From: Actinomycetota bacterium
GTDB lineage: Bacteria; Actinomycetota; Geothermincolia; Geothermincolales; RBG-13-55-18
Length of the DNA: 64,000 nucleotides
Direction: 5' to 3'
NCBI GenBank assembly: GCA_028697145.1
Contig: JAQVFR010000006.1
Location: forward strand, 1 to 64,000
Each line of letters begins with the position of its first letter. The first letter of the stretch is position 1. The translations under genes and the position numbers were made by a program. Of this stretch, positions 9,970-16,620 are shown piece after piece. Below the pieces are notes generated by a model, which was not told the origin of the DNA, did not search any database, and saw only the letters and a list, made by a program, of their open reading frames with translations.

Positions 9970-10022
9970 TGCGTCTTTCCAGTGCGTCCGGATGTTCCCG
10001 TTCCCTTAGAGCATAGCAGCAA

Positions 10023-10091
10023 AAAGCTGACCTCTGCGAAGGTGTCGCGGCGCCAGCGGCATGGGAGGTCGATGACGGTGCCCGGCACCTC
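10023..10091 (-). pseudogene. Remnant of a second GrdB-like C-terminus
   Basis: On the minus strand this stretch encodes VPGTVIDLPCRWRRDTFAEV, which parallels EPGMILDLPYQWRRHEFSPV near the C-terminus of the selenoprotein at 10470-11396. Nothing resembling the rest of the protein accompanies it, and the frame runs on into unrelated sequence. It is best read as the residue of a tandem duplication that was mostly deleted. The rest of 9970-10120 has no gene. Confidence 0.6.
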
Positions 10092-10120
10092 CATGCTGGA
10101 AGGTATGGTGTCGTTTATCC

Positions 10121-10432
10121 TTAAGGAATTGCCTTGCTTATCATCTCGAGTGCCTCGTCGAGCGAGAAGACCTGCTCTACTTTCCACCTCACACCCTTTA
10201 CCGATGTTCCCAGCCTGAACAACAGCTCCCTCATCAGGCGCAACGCCTCATCCTCATGGCCTTTTTCCACGTCGACGATTATATATTCAATGATCCCGTC
10301 GTCGCCGAACTGGTAGTAAACGTCCCTTCTTGCATAGCCGGGAAAGGGGCCCTTCGTCGATTCCTCGATCATCACCGTCGCATAATCGGCGACCGAGGAA
10401 AAGGGTATCGTACCGACAGCCATCAGAAGCAT
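10121..10432 (-). CDS. Hypothetical small protein (about 103 aa)
   Basis: The start is taken as the third of three consecutive ATG codons because GAGGTG lies about 8 bases upstream of it. The protein (MLLMAVGTIPFSSVADYATV, ending LDEALEMISKAIP) is mixed alpha/beta and could be a dimeric alpha-beta barrel domain, but no family is recognised with certainty. It sits between the intact GrdB-like gene and the duplicated C-terminal remnant, so it may belong to the same transcript or have been trapped by the duplication. Confidence 0.55.
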   Translation of the reverse strand: MLLMAVGTIPFSSVADYATVMIEESTKGPFPGYARRDVYYQFGDDGIIEYIIVDVEKGHEDEALRLMRELLFRLGTSVKGVRWKVEQVFSLDEALEMISKAIP

Positions 10433-10469
10433 CATCATCACCTCATACGATCTTTGCGGCAGTCCCCTA

Positions 10470-11396
10470 TTAAAAGCAGCCTCGCGACCACTGATGAGGC
10501 TGTAGTTGCTCCGTTCGTTCAAACCCCTGTACGTTGCTGGTGGTTGCGCAGTCGGAAAAATCGACAGGCGAGAACTCATGGCGCCGCCATTGATAAGGAA
10601 GGTCCAGTATCATCCCTGGCTCTCCCAACGAGTATAGCGACGCCAGCATGTCCCTGATTATGGTGCGCTGCTGGTTTATATTGCCAGGCTCCCCCAGGGG
10701 CGCTCCGTAGGGGTAGCGCAGGTAGAGGGTGCGCGGGGCGCCTATCTTCTCGGACAGCTCGCGGTTGAGGGAGAGCGCCACCGTGCTTATGCCGTAGGAC
10801 TCCACCACGCGGGCGATCAGGCTCACGGCCCGGTTGCACATGGGTCAGCCCGGGGTGAGCAGCACCACGTCCACGCCGTCCTCCACGAGGGCGCGGGCCA
10901 CCTCGTGGGCGCTGCCCACGGCGGGGTCCACCAGTTCCTTCACGTGGAGGTCGAAACCGTAGCAGTAATGGCAGCTTCCCACCGAGCCGATCACGCCCTC
11001 GCCCGCCAGCTCGCGCAGCCTGTCCAGGGGAAGGATGACGTTGATGTCGGCCTGGGCGCGGTCGAGCGGATAATGGGTGTGGGAGATGCACAGCCGGGCC
11101 GGGTCCGCGTCCGAGGGCACGGCGCGGTAGCTGGAGTCCCCCAGCGCGGCGGCGGTGTCGAAGGGCTCCTGTTCGCGCAAGTGCACGCCGGTAGTGGTGA
11201 TGAGGCTGACGCGGCACTGCGACAGCGGCTTGCGCAGGGGAGTGAAGGCGGGGGGCTCATCGCTCTCGCCCGCCGCGATGGGCTTCATGCCTTTCTCCAC
11301 CAGTTTGCGGAAGGTACTCTGGAACCTCGTGCCCAGGCGGGAGTTGGTCATCTTGCCGAAGAGCGACCATATCCTCAGCTTCTCGAACAGGCCCAT
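10470..11396 (-). CDS. Predicted selenoprotein, GrdB/PrdB-like reductase family, UGA = Sec at 10845-10847
   Basis: Two adjacent same-frame ORFs are separated only by a UGA: LLTPG-UGA-PMCNRAVSLIARVVES. In the glycine/sarcosine/betaine reductase selenoprotein B family this position is the redox motif, Sec- or Cys-x-x-Cys (Cys forms read like CPVC), so the UGA gives UPMC and is predicted to encode selenocysteine (residue 184 of 308). Both sides stay homologous to one family. The ATG chosen (MGLFEKLRIW) follows AAAGGAG. A short stem, CGGGC/GCCCG, begins 13 nt after the UGA and could contribute to a SECIS element. Upstream and overlapping is an MBL-fold gene; no sel genes lie in the window. A pseudogene with a nonsense mutation is the alternative. 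Confidence 0.8.
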
Positions 11397-11407
11397 GGAC
11401 GCTCCTT

Positions 11408-12613
11408 TCATCCCACGGGAGAGAACAGCACGCGCTCCCCCTCCCGGCGGCTGGCGGCGCCCGCCTCCTTGAGGACCACCGCCACCAGCACGTCCAGGCG
11501 GCCCGGAACGCGCTGGAACCTCATGGCCTTGCGCAGGTTATTGGCCGGCTCGTCTATCGCGCGCAGCTCCTCGGTTATCTCCGGGATGGTGGCCTCGCCC
11601 GCCCTCGCGTGGGCCGTGAGTACGTTCTCCTTGAGGCGCGAGTAGAGGTCCTCGAAGGCACCGAAGAACCGGGAACACTCGTCCCCGCCGCGCGCCACGT
11701 CCACCAGCTCCATATCGTCGAAGGGGGTCAGGCCAAGACTGTCCAAGACGTCGGGGAAGAAGGTGGTGCTGCGGTGGGAGTCCGTGGCCAGCTCTATGTA
11801 GCCCTCCTCCGCCATGCGGCGGAACTTGCCGCAGGCGGAGATGCAGCGGTCGAGCGAGGAGTAGTAGAAGGCGGGGTTGATCTCCACCGTCACGTCCCCC
11901 GACAGCAGCAGCTTGTTCTCGGGGTCGTAGAGGGAGACGTGCCCCCGGGTGTGGGAGGCGTCGTGAATGGCGAAGAAGCGCCCCACCTCCCATCCCTCCA
12001 GCTCGACGCCGCCGAAGCTGCGCTTCACCTTGGCGGTTTCGGGCAGTATGGTCGCGCCTCCCAGGAAGTTGTCGATGCCCCCGAACATCAGCTTGAGGTT
12101 GGCCTGCAGCAGCGATCGCGCCAAGCCCATCGAGACCCGCGAGGCCAGGTTCACGGGGGCGGTTATACCGCGCATGTCGAAGAGGGAGTAGATGTTGTAA
12201 AGCTGTTCCAGGTCGCGGAAGTCCGCCATCCAGTCCGAGAAGAAGTCGAGCACGCCGGCTTCCGGCTCCTGCAGCAGGAAGCTCCACTCCAGGCCGCTCT
12301 CACGGATGACGTCGTTGTTGGAGGCGTGGTCGAAGTGTCCCTGGGTGAGCACGAGATCGACTTTCTTCACCCCGTCCGCGCGGTAGCGCCGCATGACCTC
12401 CAGCATCCTCTCGCGGTAGAAGGGGTAGGTGCCGGTGTCGAGGACGAGAAGGGAGTCGCCGTCCCGCAGCATGAAGACGTTGCAGGACGCGGGCTTGAGC
12501 AGGAAGTAATCGCTGATGTAGCCCTCCAGCATCCACACGTCGGGGGCGATCTCGCGCGTGAACGACCGCCGCAGTTCCTTTTCCTGTCCGGGCAAGGTGA
12601 GCTTGTAAGACAC
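11408..12613 (-). CDS. Metallo-beta-lactamase-fold hydrolase
   Basis: About 401 aa from a GTG (VSYKLTLPG) with GAGGAGGGG upstream, 3 bp beyond the TetR stop. The N-terminal half has the MBL fold: LLVLDTGTY, the metal motif TQGHFDHA (residues 90-97), SHTRGHVSLYD (220-230), LLLSGD (236-240) and ATDSH (276-280). The first His of the HxHxDH motif is Gln (Q91), so the metal site is atypical. It overlaps the start region of the GrdB-like selenoprotein gene by ATGA coupling, suggesting a shared pathway. Substrate unknown. Confidence 0.85.
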   Translation of the reverse strand: MSYKLTLPGQEKELRRSFTREIAPDVWMLEGYISDYFLLKPASCNVFMLRDGDSLLVLDTGTYPFYRERMLEVMRRYRADGVKKVDLVLTQGHFDHASNNDVIRESGLEWSFLLQEPEAGVLDFFSDWMADFRDLEQLYNIYSLFDMRGITAPVNLASRVSMGLARSLLQANLKLMFGGIDNFLGGATILPETAKVKRSFGGVELEGWEVGRFFAIHDASHTRGHVSLYDPENKLLLSGDVTVEINPAFYYSSLDRCISACGKFRRMAEEGYIELATDSHRSTTFFPDVLDSLGLTPFDDMELVDVARGGDECSRFFGAFEDLYSRLKENVLTAHARAGEATIPEITEELRAIDEPANNLRKAMRFQRVPGRLDVLVAVVLKEAGAASRREGERVLFSPVG

Positions 12614-12615
12614 GG

Positions 12616-13368
12616 TCAACCCCTCCTCTTCGGCGCGGGAGTCGCCGTTTCCCCCGGCGGAGTATCCCCCTTCCGCGCCCTTAATCCGTCCATGAGTATG
12701 GCCAGCATAGGTCCGCCCGCCTTCTCGAGATCGAAACCGCCGTCGGTCAGGCACCACTCGATCACGATCCCCCTCGTGGCGCGGGTCAGCGCCAGGGCGA
12801 TCTCCTCGGCCGGGAGGTCCCGACGGAGCTCCCCGCTCTCCTGCGCCTCCCTCACCAGGCGCAGCGTGATGAGGTGCGAGGCCCGATCCCGCGACGCCAG
12901 GGGGGAATGGCCTCTCCCCGGCGCCATCTGGCTGGAATAGGCGGCCTTGATGTAGCCCTTGCCCAGGCCGGAGATGTGCCGCAGCGAATACCTCCCGAGG
13001 GCCTCGAGCCGTCCGATGGCCGTTTCGATGTCGCCGAGCTCAGGGAGGGCGTCCAGGTAGGAACGGTCGAGCGCGAGGAGTTCGTCCACCACGACCTGGT
13101 CCTTCGACGCGAAATGCACGTAGAAGGTCCCCTTGGATACGCCGGCCTCGCGGCAGATGTCGTCCACTGCCACGTTGTCGTAACCCCTGTCGGCGAAGAG
13201 CCGCAGCGCCGTCTCCGCCAGCTTGAGGCGGGTGTTCTCGGCCTGCTGCTTGCGCGTGAGCTTCCCCCCCGGGGTGTCCCCGCGGGTCTTACCGCCGCCC
13301 GGTGCCGCTCGCGCGGTGTCGATGCTCACCCGTTGTCTTGCGGCCCCCTGGCCTGATCCCACTCCCAT
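12616..13368 (-). CDS. TetR/AcrR family transcriptional regulator
   Basis: 250 aa. After a disordered basic N-terminus of about 40 residues comes the TetR HTH domain (TRLKLAETALRLFADRGYDN, then VDDICREAGVSKGTFYVHFA), then an all-helical ligand domain. It is the first gene of the operon with the MBL-fold and selenoprotein genes and probably controls it. Two palindromes over the predicted transcription start (13397-13421) are the likely operator. An AAAGGGG site precedes the ATG. Confidence 0.92.
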   Translation of the reverse strand: MGVGSGQGAARQRVSIDTARAAPGGGKTRGDTPGGKLTRKQQAENTRLKLAETALRLFADRGYDNVAVDDICREAGVSKGTFYVHFASKDQVVVDELLALDRSYLDALPELGDIETAIGRLEALGRYSLRHISGLGKGYIKAAYSSQMAPGRGHSPLASRDRASHLITLRLVREAQESGELRRDLPAEEIALALTRATRGIVIEWCLTDGGFDLEKAGGPMLAILMDGLRARKGDTPPGETATPAPKRRG

Positions 13369-13396
13369 AGGGCCCCTTTCAGCCGCCGCATTTCAA

Positions 13397-13448
13397 TGAC
13401 TAAGGTCAGTGACTATAGTCATTATAATGCAAGGAGGGGAGATGGCAA
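13397..13448 (-). promoter_or_regulatory. Promoter with twin TetR-type operators
   Basis: Minus-strand promoter TTGCCA (13443-13448), 16 bp, TATAAT (13421-13426). Over the predicted start lie two 12-bp palindromes one base apart: TGACTATAGTCA (13410-13421, perfect) and TGACTAAGGTCA (13397-13408, imperfect). Placement between promoter and tetR argues for autorepression. Confidence 0.65.
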
Positions 13449-13582
13449 GCATCGGGCGAGCAGGGCCTGTTCTTAAGGGCGTCGAGAGCCAGCGCCGGAG
13501 GCAAGACCATCCATTTCGCCCGGTTTTCGCCGCCCGGGGCGGCCGGATGTGGCACGAGCCGGGGTTGACCCCGGGTATGATG

Positions 13583-14914
13583 CTACAGCGACTCCAGCCA
13601 TTCCCCGATCCTGGGGAACAGCTCGGTCGGCGCATTGAGTCCCAGCACGACGTCGGCGTGGGCGGTGCCCGGAATGACGTAGCAGCGGTCCCTGGGGTCG
13701 CGGGTCTTGAGCAAGTGGATCGCCTCGACGTCCTCGGGGTTGGTGATGTCCCGGGTGGCGTCCACGAGCACCAGGGCCGGGAGGCTTATCTTGTCGAGGT
13801 TATCCGAGTAGTAGAAATACCCGTCGCCGCCGCGGGGTGGAGGCGGGCTCCAGCGCCAGAAGTTGAAGAAGCCGTTGCGGTAGTCCTCCCGCATCCTGTG
13901 GTTAACGCACGCGTCAAGGAACTGCACCACGGCCCGCGAGCTGAAGCCGTCCGCCGCGTACTGGAAGAAGAAGGAAGATATATCCGCGTTGAGGTTGTCG
14001 GGATAGATCGAGAGCATCAGGTTGGCGGGAAAGAAGAAGTCCGGGTAGCCCAGAAGGCTCCACACCCCGCGCAGCAGGTTCTCCAGGCCGAGGACGGGTG
14101 AGGCCACCGCTCCGCCCAGGGTGGCGGTGATGGGCCTCAGGTCCAGGTAGTAGGGGATGTACAGGGCGGTCCACAGGACTATCTTCATCAGGCACGTGAG
14201 GTTGCCGGTCGGGTAAGCCGGCCCGTCCAGGGAGACCAGGCCCTTGAGCGCCTGCGGCCCCTTCCCGTCGTTGCGCTCGCGCACCAGGGCGGGGTCGGAG
14301 ATGACCCTGGAGTCGGGATCGGCCATGTTCTCGAACCTCGCGCCCTCCAGGTACATGTAGGACATGACGCCGCCCATGCTGTGCCCGGCCCACACCGGCT
14401 TGCGCCCGGTGATCTCTCTCACCCTGGCGATGATGGCCGGCATGTCGTAGATGCCGAGTTCGTCGATGGCGTACCCGCTCGCTCCGCCACTCCTGAACTC
14501 ACCTCGGCCCTGGCCGCGATAGTTCACCAGCCAGACGTCGTAACCCCGGCTCCACAGATAGTAGGCCAGGCTGTAGTAACGCATGGGGTCTTCCCGCAGG
14601 TAGGCGTCCCCGGCGGCCCATGGGGCCGGGTCCCGCGGTAGCTGCGTTGCGTAGGCCGCCCCCTCCGGGGTGTGCACGTTGAAGAAGTTGAAATTACAGG
14701 CCATACCGGGCATGAGGATCACCGGCTGCGCGCCCTCCCGCAGAGGGCTCTGCGGATCGGGGCGGTACCTCCACATGGCGAGGTCCACGCCGTCCACGGT
14801 GCGCGCGGTGTATATGTCCCCGCTGTCGCCTGCCCACGCGACCGGGCACAGGAACAGCAACACGAGAACGATTGCCGTAAAAACCCCGACGGCCGCAGAT
14901 CCCTTGCCCTTCAT
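13583..14914 (-). CDS. Secreted alpha/beta-hydrolase, lipase-like
   Basis: 443 aa with a signal peptide (hydrophobic AAVGVFTAIVLVLLFLCP, cleavage near AWA-GD). The fold resembles acid-lipase type hydrolases: VILMPGMACNFNFF oxyanion region, nucleophile elbow GHSMGG, catalytic Asp in LVLVDATRDITNPED, and His in IPGTAHADVVLG. It probably hydrolyses an ester or lipid outside the membrane. It is monocistronic, with a hairpin CCGGGGT/ACCCCGG (13559-13574) just after its stop. Confidence 0.85.
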   Translation of the reverse strand: MKGKGSAAVGVFTAIVLVLLFLCPVAWAGDSGDIYTARTVDGVDLAMWRYRPDPQSPLREGAQPVILMPGMACNFNFFNVHTPEGAAYATQLPRDPAPWAAGDAYLREDPMRYYSLAYYLWSRGYDVWLVNYRGQGRGEFRSGGASGYAIDELGIYDMPAIIARVREITGRKPVWAGHSMGGVMSYMYLEGARFENMADPDSRVISDPALVRERNDGKGPQALKGLVSLDGPAYPTGNLTCLMKIVLWTALYIPYYLDLRPITATLGGAVASPVLGLENLLRGVWSLLGYPDFFFPANLMLSIYPDNLNADISSFFFQYAADGFSSRAVVQFLDACVNHRMREDYRNGFFNFWRWSPPPPRGGDGYFYYSDNLDKISLPALVLVDATRDITNPEDVEAIHLLKTRDPRDRCYVIPGTAHADVVLGLNAPTELFPRIGEWLESL

Positions 14915-15004
14915 CCCAGCCTCCTGTGCGTCGCGGCCTTCAAGGGAAGGCCTTCCGGGCCCTTCATGGGACTCTTTATCCGCGCTCCACCCGTCCTCGC
15001 GCGT

Positions 15005-15568
15005 TCAGGATATCTTCAGCGCTTTCTTCCAGGTGCGGTGCACGGGGCACTGGTTCTTCCATTCCTGGGTCGAGTTCCGGGCGCACCAGCGGCAGGCGTG
15101 GAAGACCTGCCCGATGAGCACCAGCTGCATTACCGCCAGATAACGCGCAAGCATGCGGCGGTCTCCGCGCATGGCCACGGCCGGTATCCAGAAAATGGAG
15201 CCGAGGCATGCCGCCTCCAGGCCGATGCCCACGGGGCCCACGTCCTTGCCCTCCACCCCTGGGAGGACGAGGGAAGTGTACTTGCCGATGTAATAGGAGT
15301 AGCACATCTGGCCGTAGCCCTCGCAGCGCGAGCAGATGATGTAGCGGGCGATGGTGAGGAATACCGACCAGACGCCGAGCCAGGCACCCAGGAGCTTGAA
15401 CTTGCGCTCCTTGATCATCCCCACCAGGGCCATGATGATGCCCGTCCCGAAGGCCGCGAAACGCAGGGCCATGATGATCGGATTAGGCCGCGGACCGCAC
15501 GGTTCGTCGCAGCATGTAGCACAGGTGCACTCGGTCTTTTTCTCTTCGTGATCGGCGCCGCAGCCCAT
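15005..15568 (-). CDS. Cysteine-rich multi-pass membrane protein, unknown function
   Basis: 187 aa. The N-terminus has a cysteine cluster (CTCATCCDEPC) that could bind metal. About four membrane spans follow, among them RFAAFGTGIIMALVGMI, LLGAWLGVWSVFLTIARYII and YLAVMQLVLIGQVFHA, with further Cys pairs in ICSRCEGYGQMC and HACRWCARNS near the membrane faces. The pattern suggests a redox or metal-linked integral protein, but no family is recognised. It reads in the same direction as the lipase, about 90 bp upstream of it. Confidence 0.7.
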   Translation of the reverse strand: MGCGADHEEKKTECTCATCCDEPCGPRPNPIIMALRFAAFGTGIIMALVGMIKERKFKLLGAWLGVWSVFLTIARYIICSRCEGYGQMCYSYYIGKYTSLVLPGVEGKDVGPVGIGLEAACLGSIFWIPAVAMRGDRRMLARYLAVMQLVLIGQVFHACRWCARNSTQEWKNQCPVHRTWKKALKIS

Positions 15569-15609
15569 GGCCTCCTCCTTTTCCGACTCCCTGTCGTTTT
15601 AACCATACT

Positions 15610-15807
15610 ATGCCAGATGATTTGTATGCGCAAGGGGCTGAGAACAACGCGGGAAACGCCTGGCGAGACACTGCCGAAGACGCGGTCCCCGGCCGGGGAT
15701 CGCATAGGAAGGCGGCCCTGCTCATGCTGGGCCTCACCCTTGGTCTGCTCTCCCTGGCGGGCACGGCGCGTATGCGGGTGAGAAAGAGACGCGGAGACAT
15801 GGCCTGA
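15610..15807 (+). CDS. Possible small single-span membrane protein
   Basis: 65-codon ORF with one hydrophobic segment (AALLMLGLTLGLLSLAG) followed by a basic tail. Its stop overlaps a downstream ATG (TGATG) that leads into the Usp reading frame. No ribosome-binding site is visible, so it may be a chance ORF. Confidence 0.2.
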   Translation: MPDDLYAQGAENNAGNAWRDTAEDAVPGRGSHRKAALLMLGLTLGLLSLAGTARMRVRKRRGDMA

Positions 15808-15917
15808 TGAAAAAATGGCAGATCGGCGTCCCGGTGAAAGAGGGGGTTAGCTGCGGGGCAAGTCCTGTTATCATTGAAGATGAAGGGCAGGCCGGCGAAA
15901 CAGGAGGAGAGGATACC

Positions 15918-16373
15918 ATGCTGGATAAAGTGCTGCTTCCCACCGACGGTTCGGAGACGGCCGAGAAGGCCATCGCCTTCGCGGCAAAGCTGTTCGCCAA
16001 CTCATCTTGCAGGGTCACCCTGCTCTCCGTGGTGGAGGAGCCGGTGTATTCCGCCTTCTGGTCCGACGGCCTCATCGCCCCCGAGGTGCTGGTGCCGCCG
16101 CCCGAGGAGCTGCGCGAGGAGTTGGACAAGCGGGCCGAGGAGATGCTCGCGGAGAGCGCGAAGCCCCTGCGCGGCGCGGGCCTGGAGGTGATGCCCAAGA
16201 TACGTTTCGGCAACTCCGCGGCGGAGATCCTCCAGGAAGCCGAGGAGGGGGATTACGAGATGATCGTCATGGGAAGCCACGGGCGCGGCGCCCTGGGAGG
16301 ATTCCTGCTGGGCTCGGTGAGCAACCGGGTGACCCATCACGCCAAGTGTCCCGTCCTCATCGTGAGGGAGTAG
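15918..16373 (+). CDS. Universal stress protein, UspA family, ATP-binding type
   Basis: About 151 aa from the ATG at MLDKVLLPTDGS, chosen because AGGAGGAGAGG lies just upstream; a longer in-frame ORF begins at 15807. The C-terminal nucleotide motif GSHGRGALGGFLLGSVSNRV fits the G-2x-G-9x-G-S/N pattern of ATP-binding Usp proteins. These cytosolic dimers take part in stress and starvation responses. Standalone gene. Confidence 0.92.
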   Translation: MLDKVLLPTDGSETAEKAIAFAAKLFANSSCRVTLLSVVEEPVYSAFWSDGLIAPEVLVPPPEELREELDKRAEEMLAESAKPLRGAGLEVMPKIRFGNSAAEILQEAEEGDYEMIVMGSHGRGALGGFLLGSVSNRVTHHAKCPVLIVRE

Positions 16374-16508
16374 GCAGAGGCCAGCGCCTCTCCTCGCGGT
16401 CCCGCCGCCGCCGGCTCTCCTCGTGGCTGGTAACGGGGCTCTTTCCAAGCTGCAGGCAAACGGGCCGAAATAGGGCGGATAAAAGTACCGGCAGCATACA
16501 CATTAATG

Positions 16509-16601
16509 TATAATGTCCTTGGGCTATTTTGTGCTGAGTATGGAGGGCAGGTCCATGTGAGCGGTAATAGCCTCACTTGTCGCTGGTTCCACCTGCTCCC
16601 C
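16509..16601 (+). promoter_or_regulatory. -10 box and long structured 5' leader
   Basis: A perfect TATAAT (16509-16514) has no clear -35. About 27 bases later a strong stem forms: GGAGGGCAGGT (16542-16552) pairs with ACCTGCTCCCC (16591-16601) with one mismatch, and inside it GTGAG (16557-16561) pairs with CTCAC (16572-16576). The structure ends 20 bases before the esterase ATG, beside its AAAGGA site, so it could influence translation or RNA stability. No known riboswitch class was recognised. The rest of 16374-16508 has no gene. Confidence 0.45.
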
Positions 16602-16620
16602 CGATTCCGAAAGGAATGAG

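Noticed and set aside
13442-14101. Plus-strand ORF with a good AAGGAGGGGAG site before ATG
   Set aside because: It runs antisense through the secreted lipase gene and its sequence is not protein-like beyond the first residues; the purine-rich stretch overlaps the spacer of the minus-strand tetR promoter.
16455-16500. c-di-GMP-I-like sequence (GCAGGCAAACGGGCCGAAA ... ACCGGC)
   Set aside because: Key GEMM positions and the pairing of the GAAA-capped helix do not hold, and it lies upstream of the likely -10 box, so it would not be in the mRNA.
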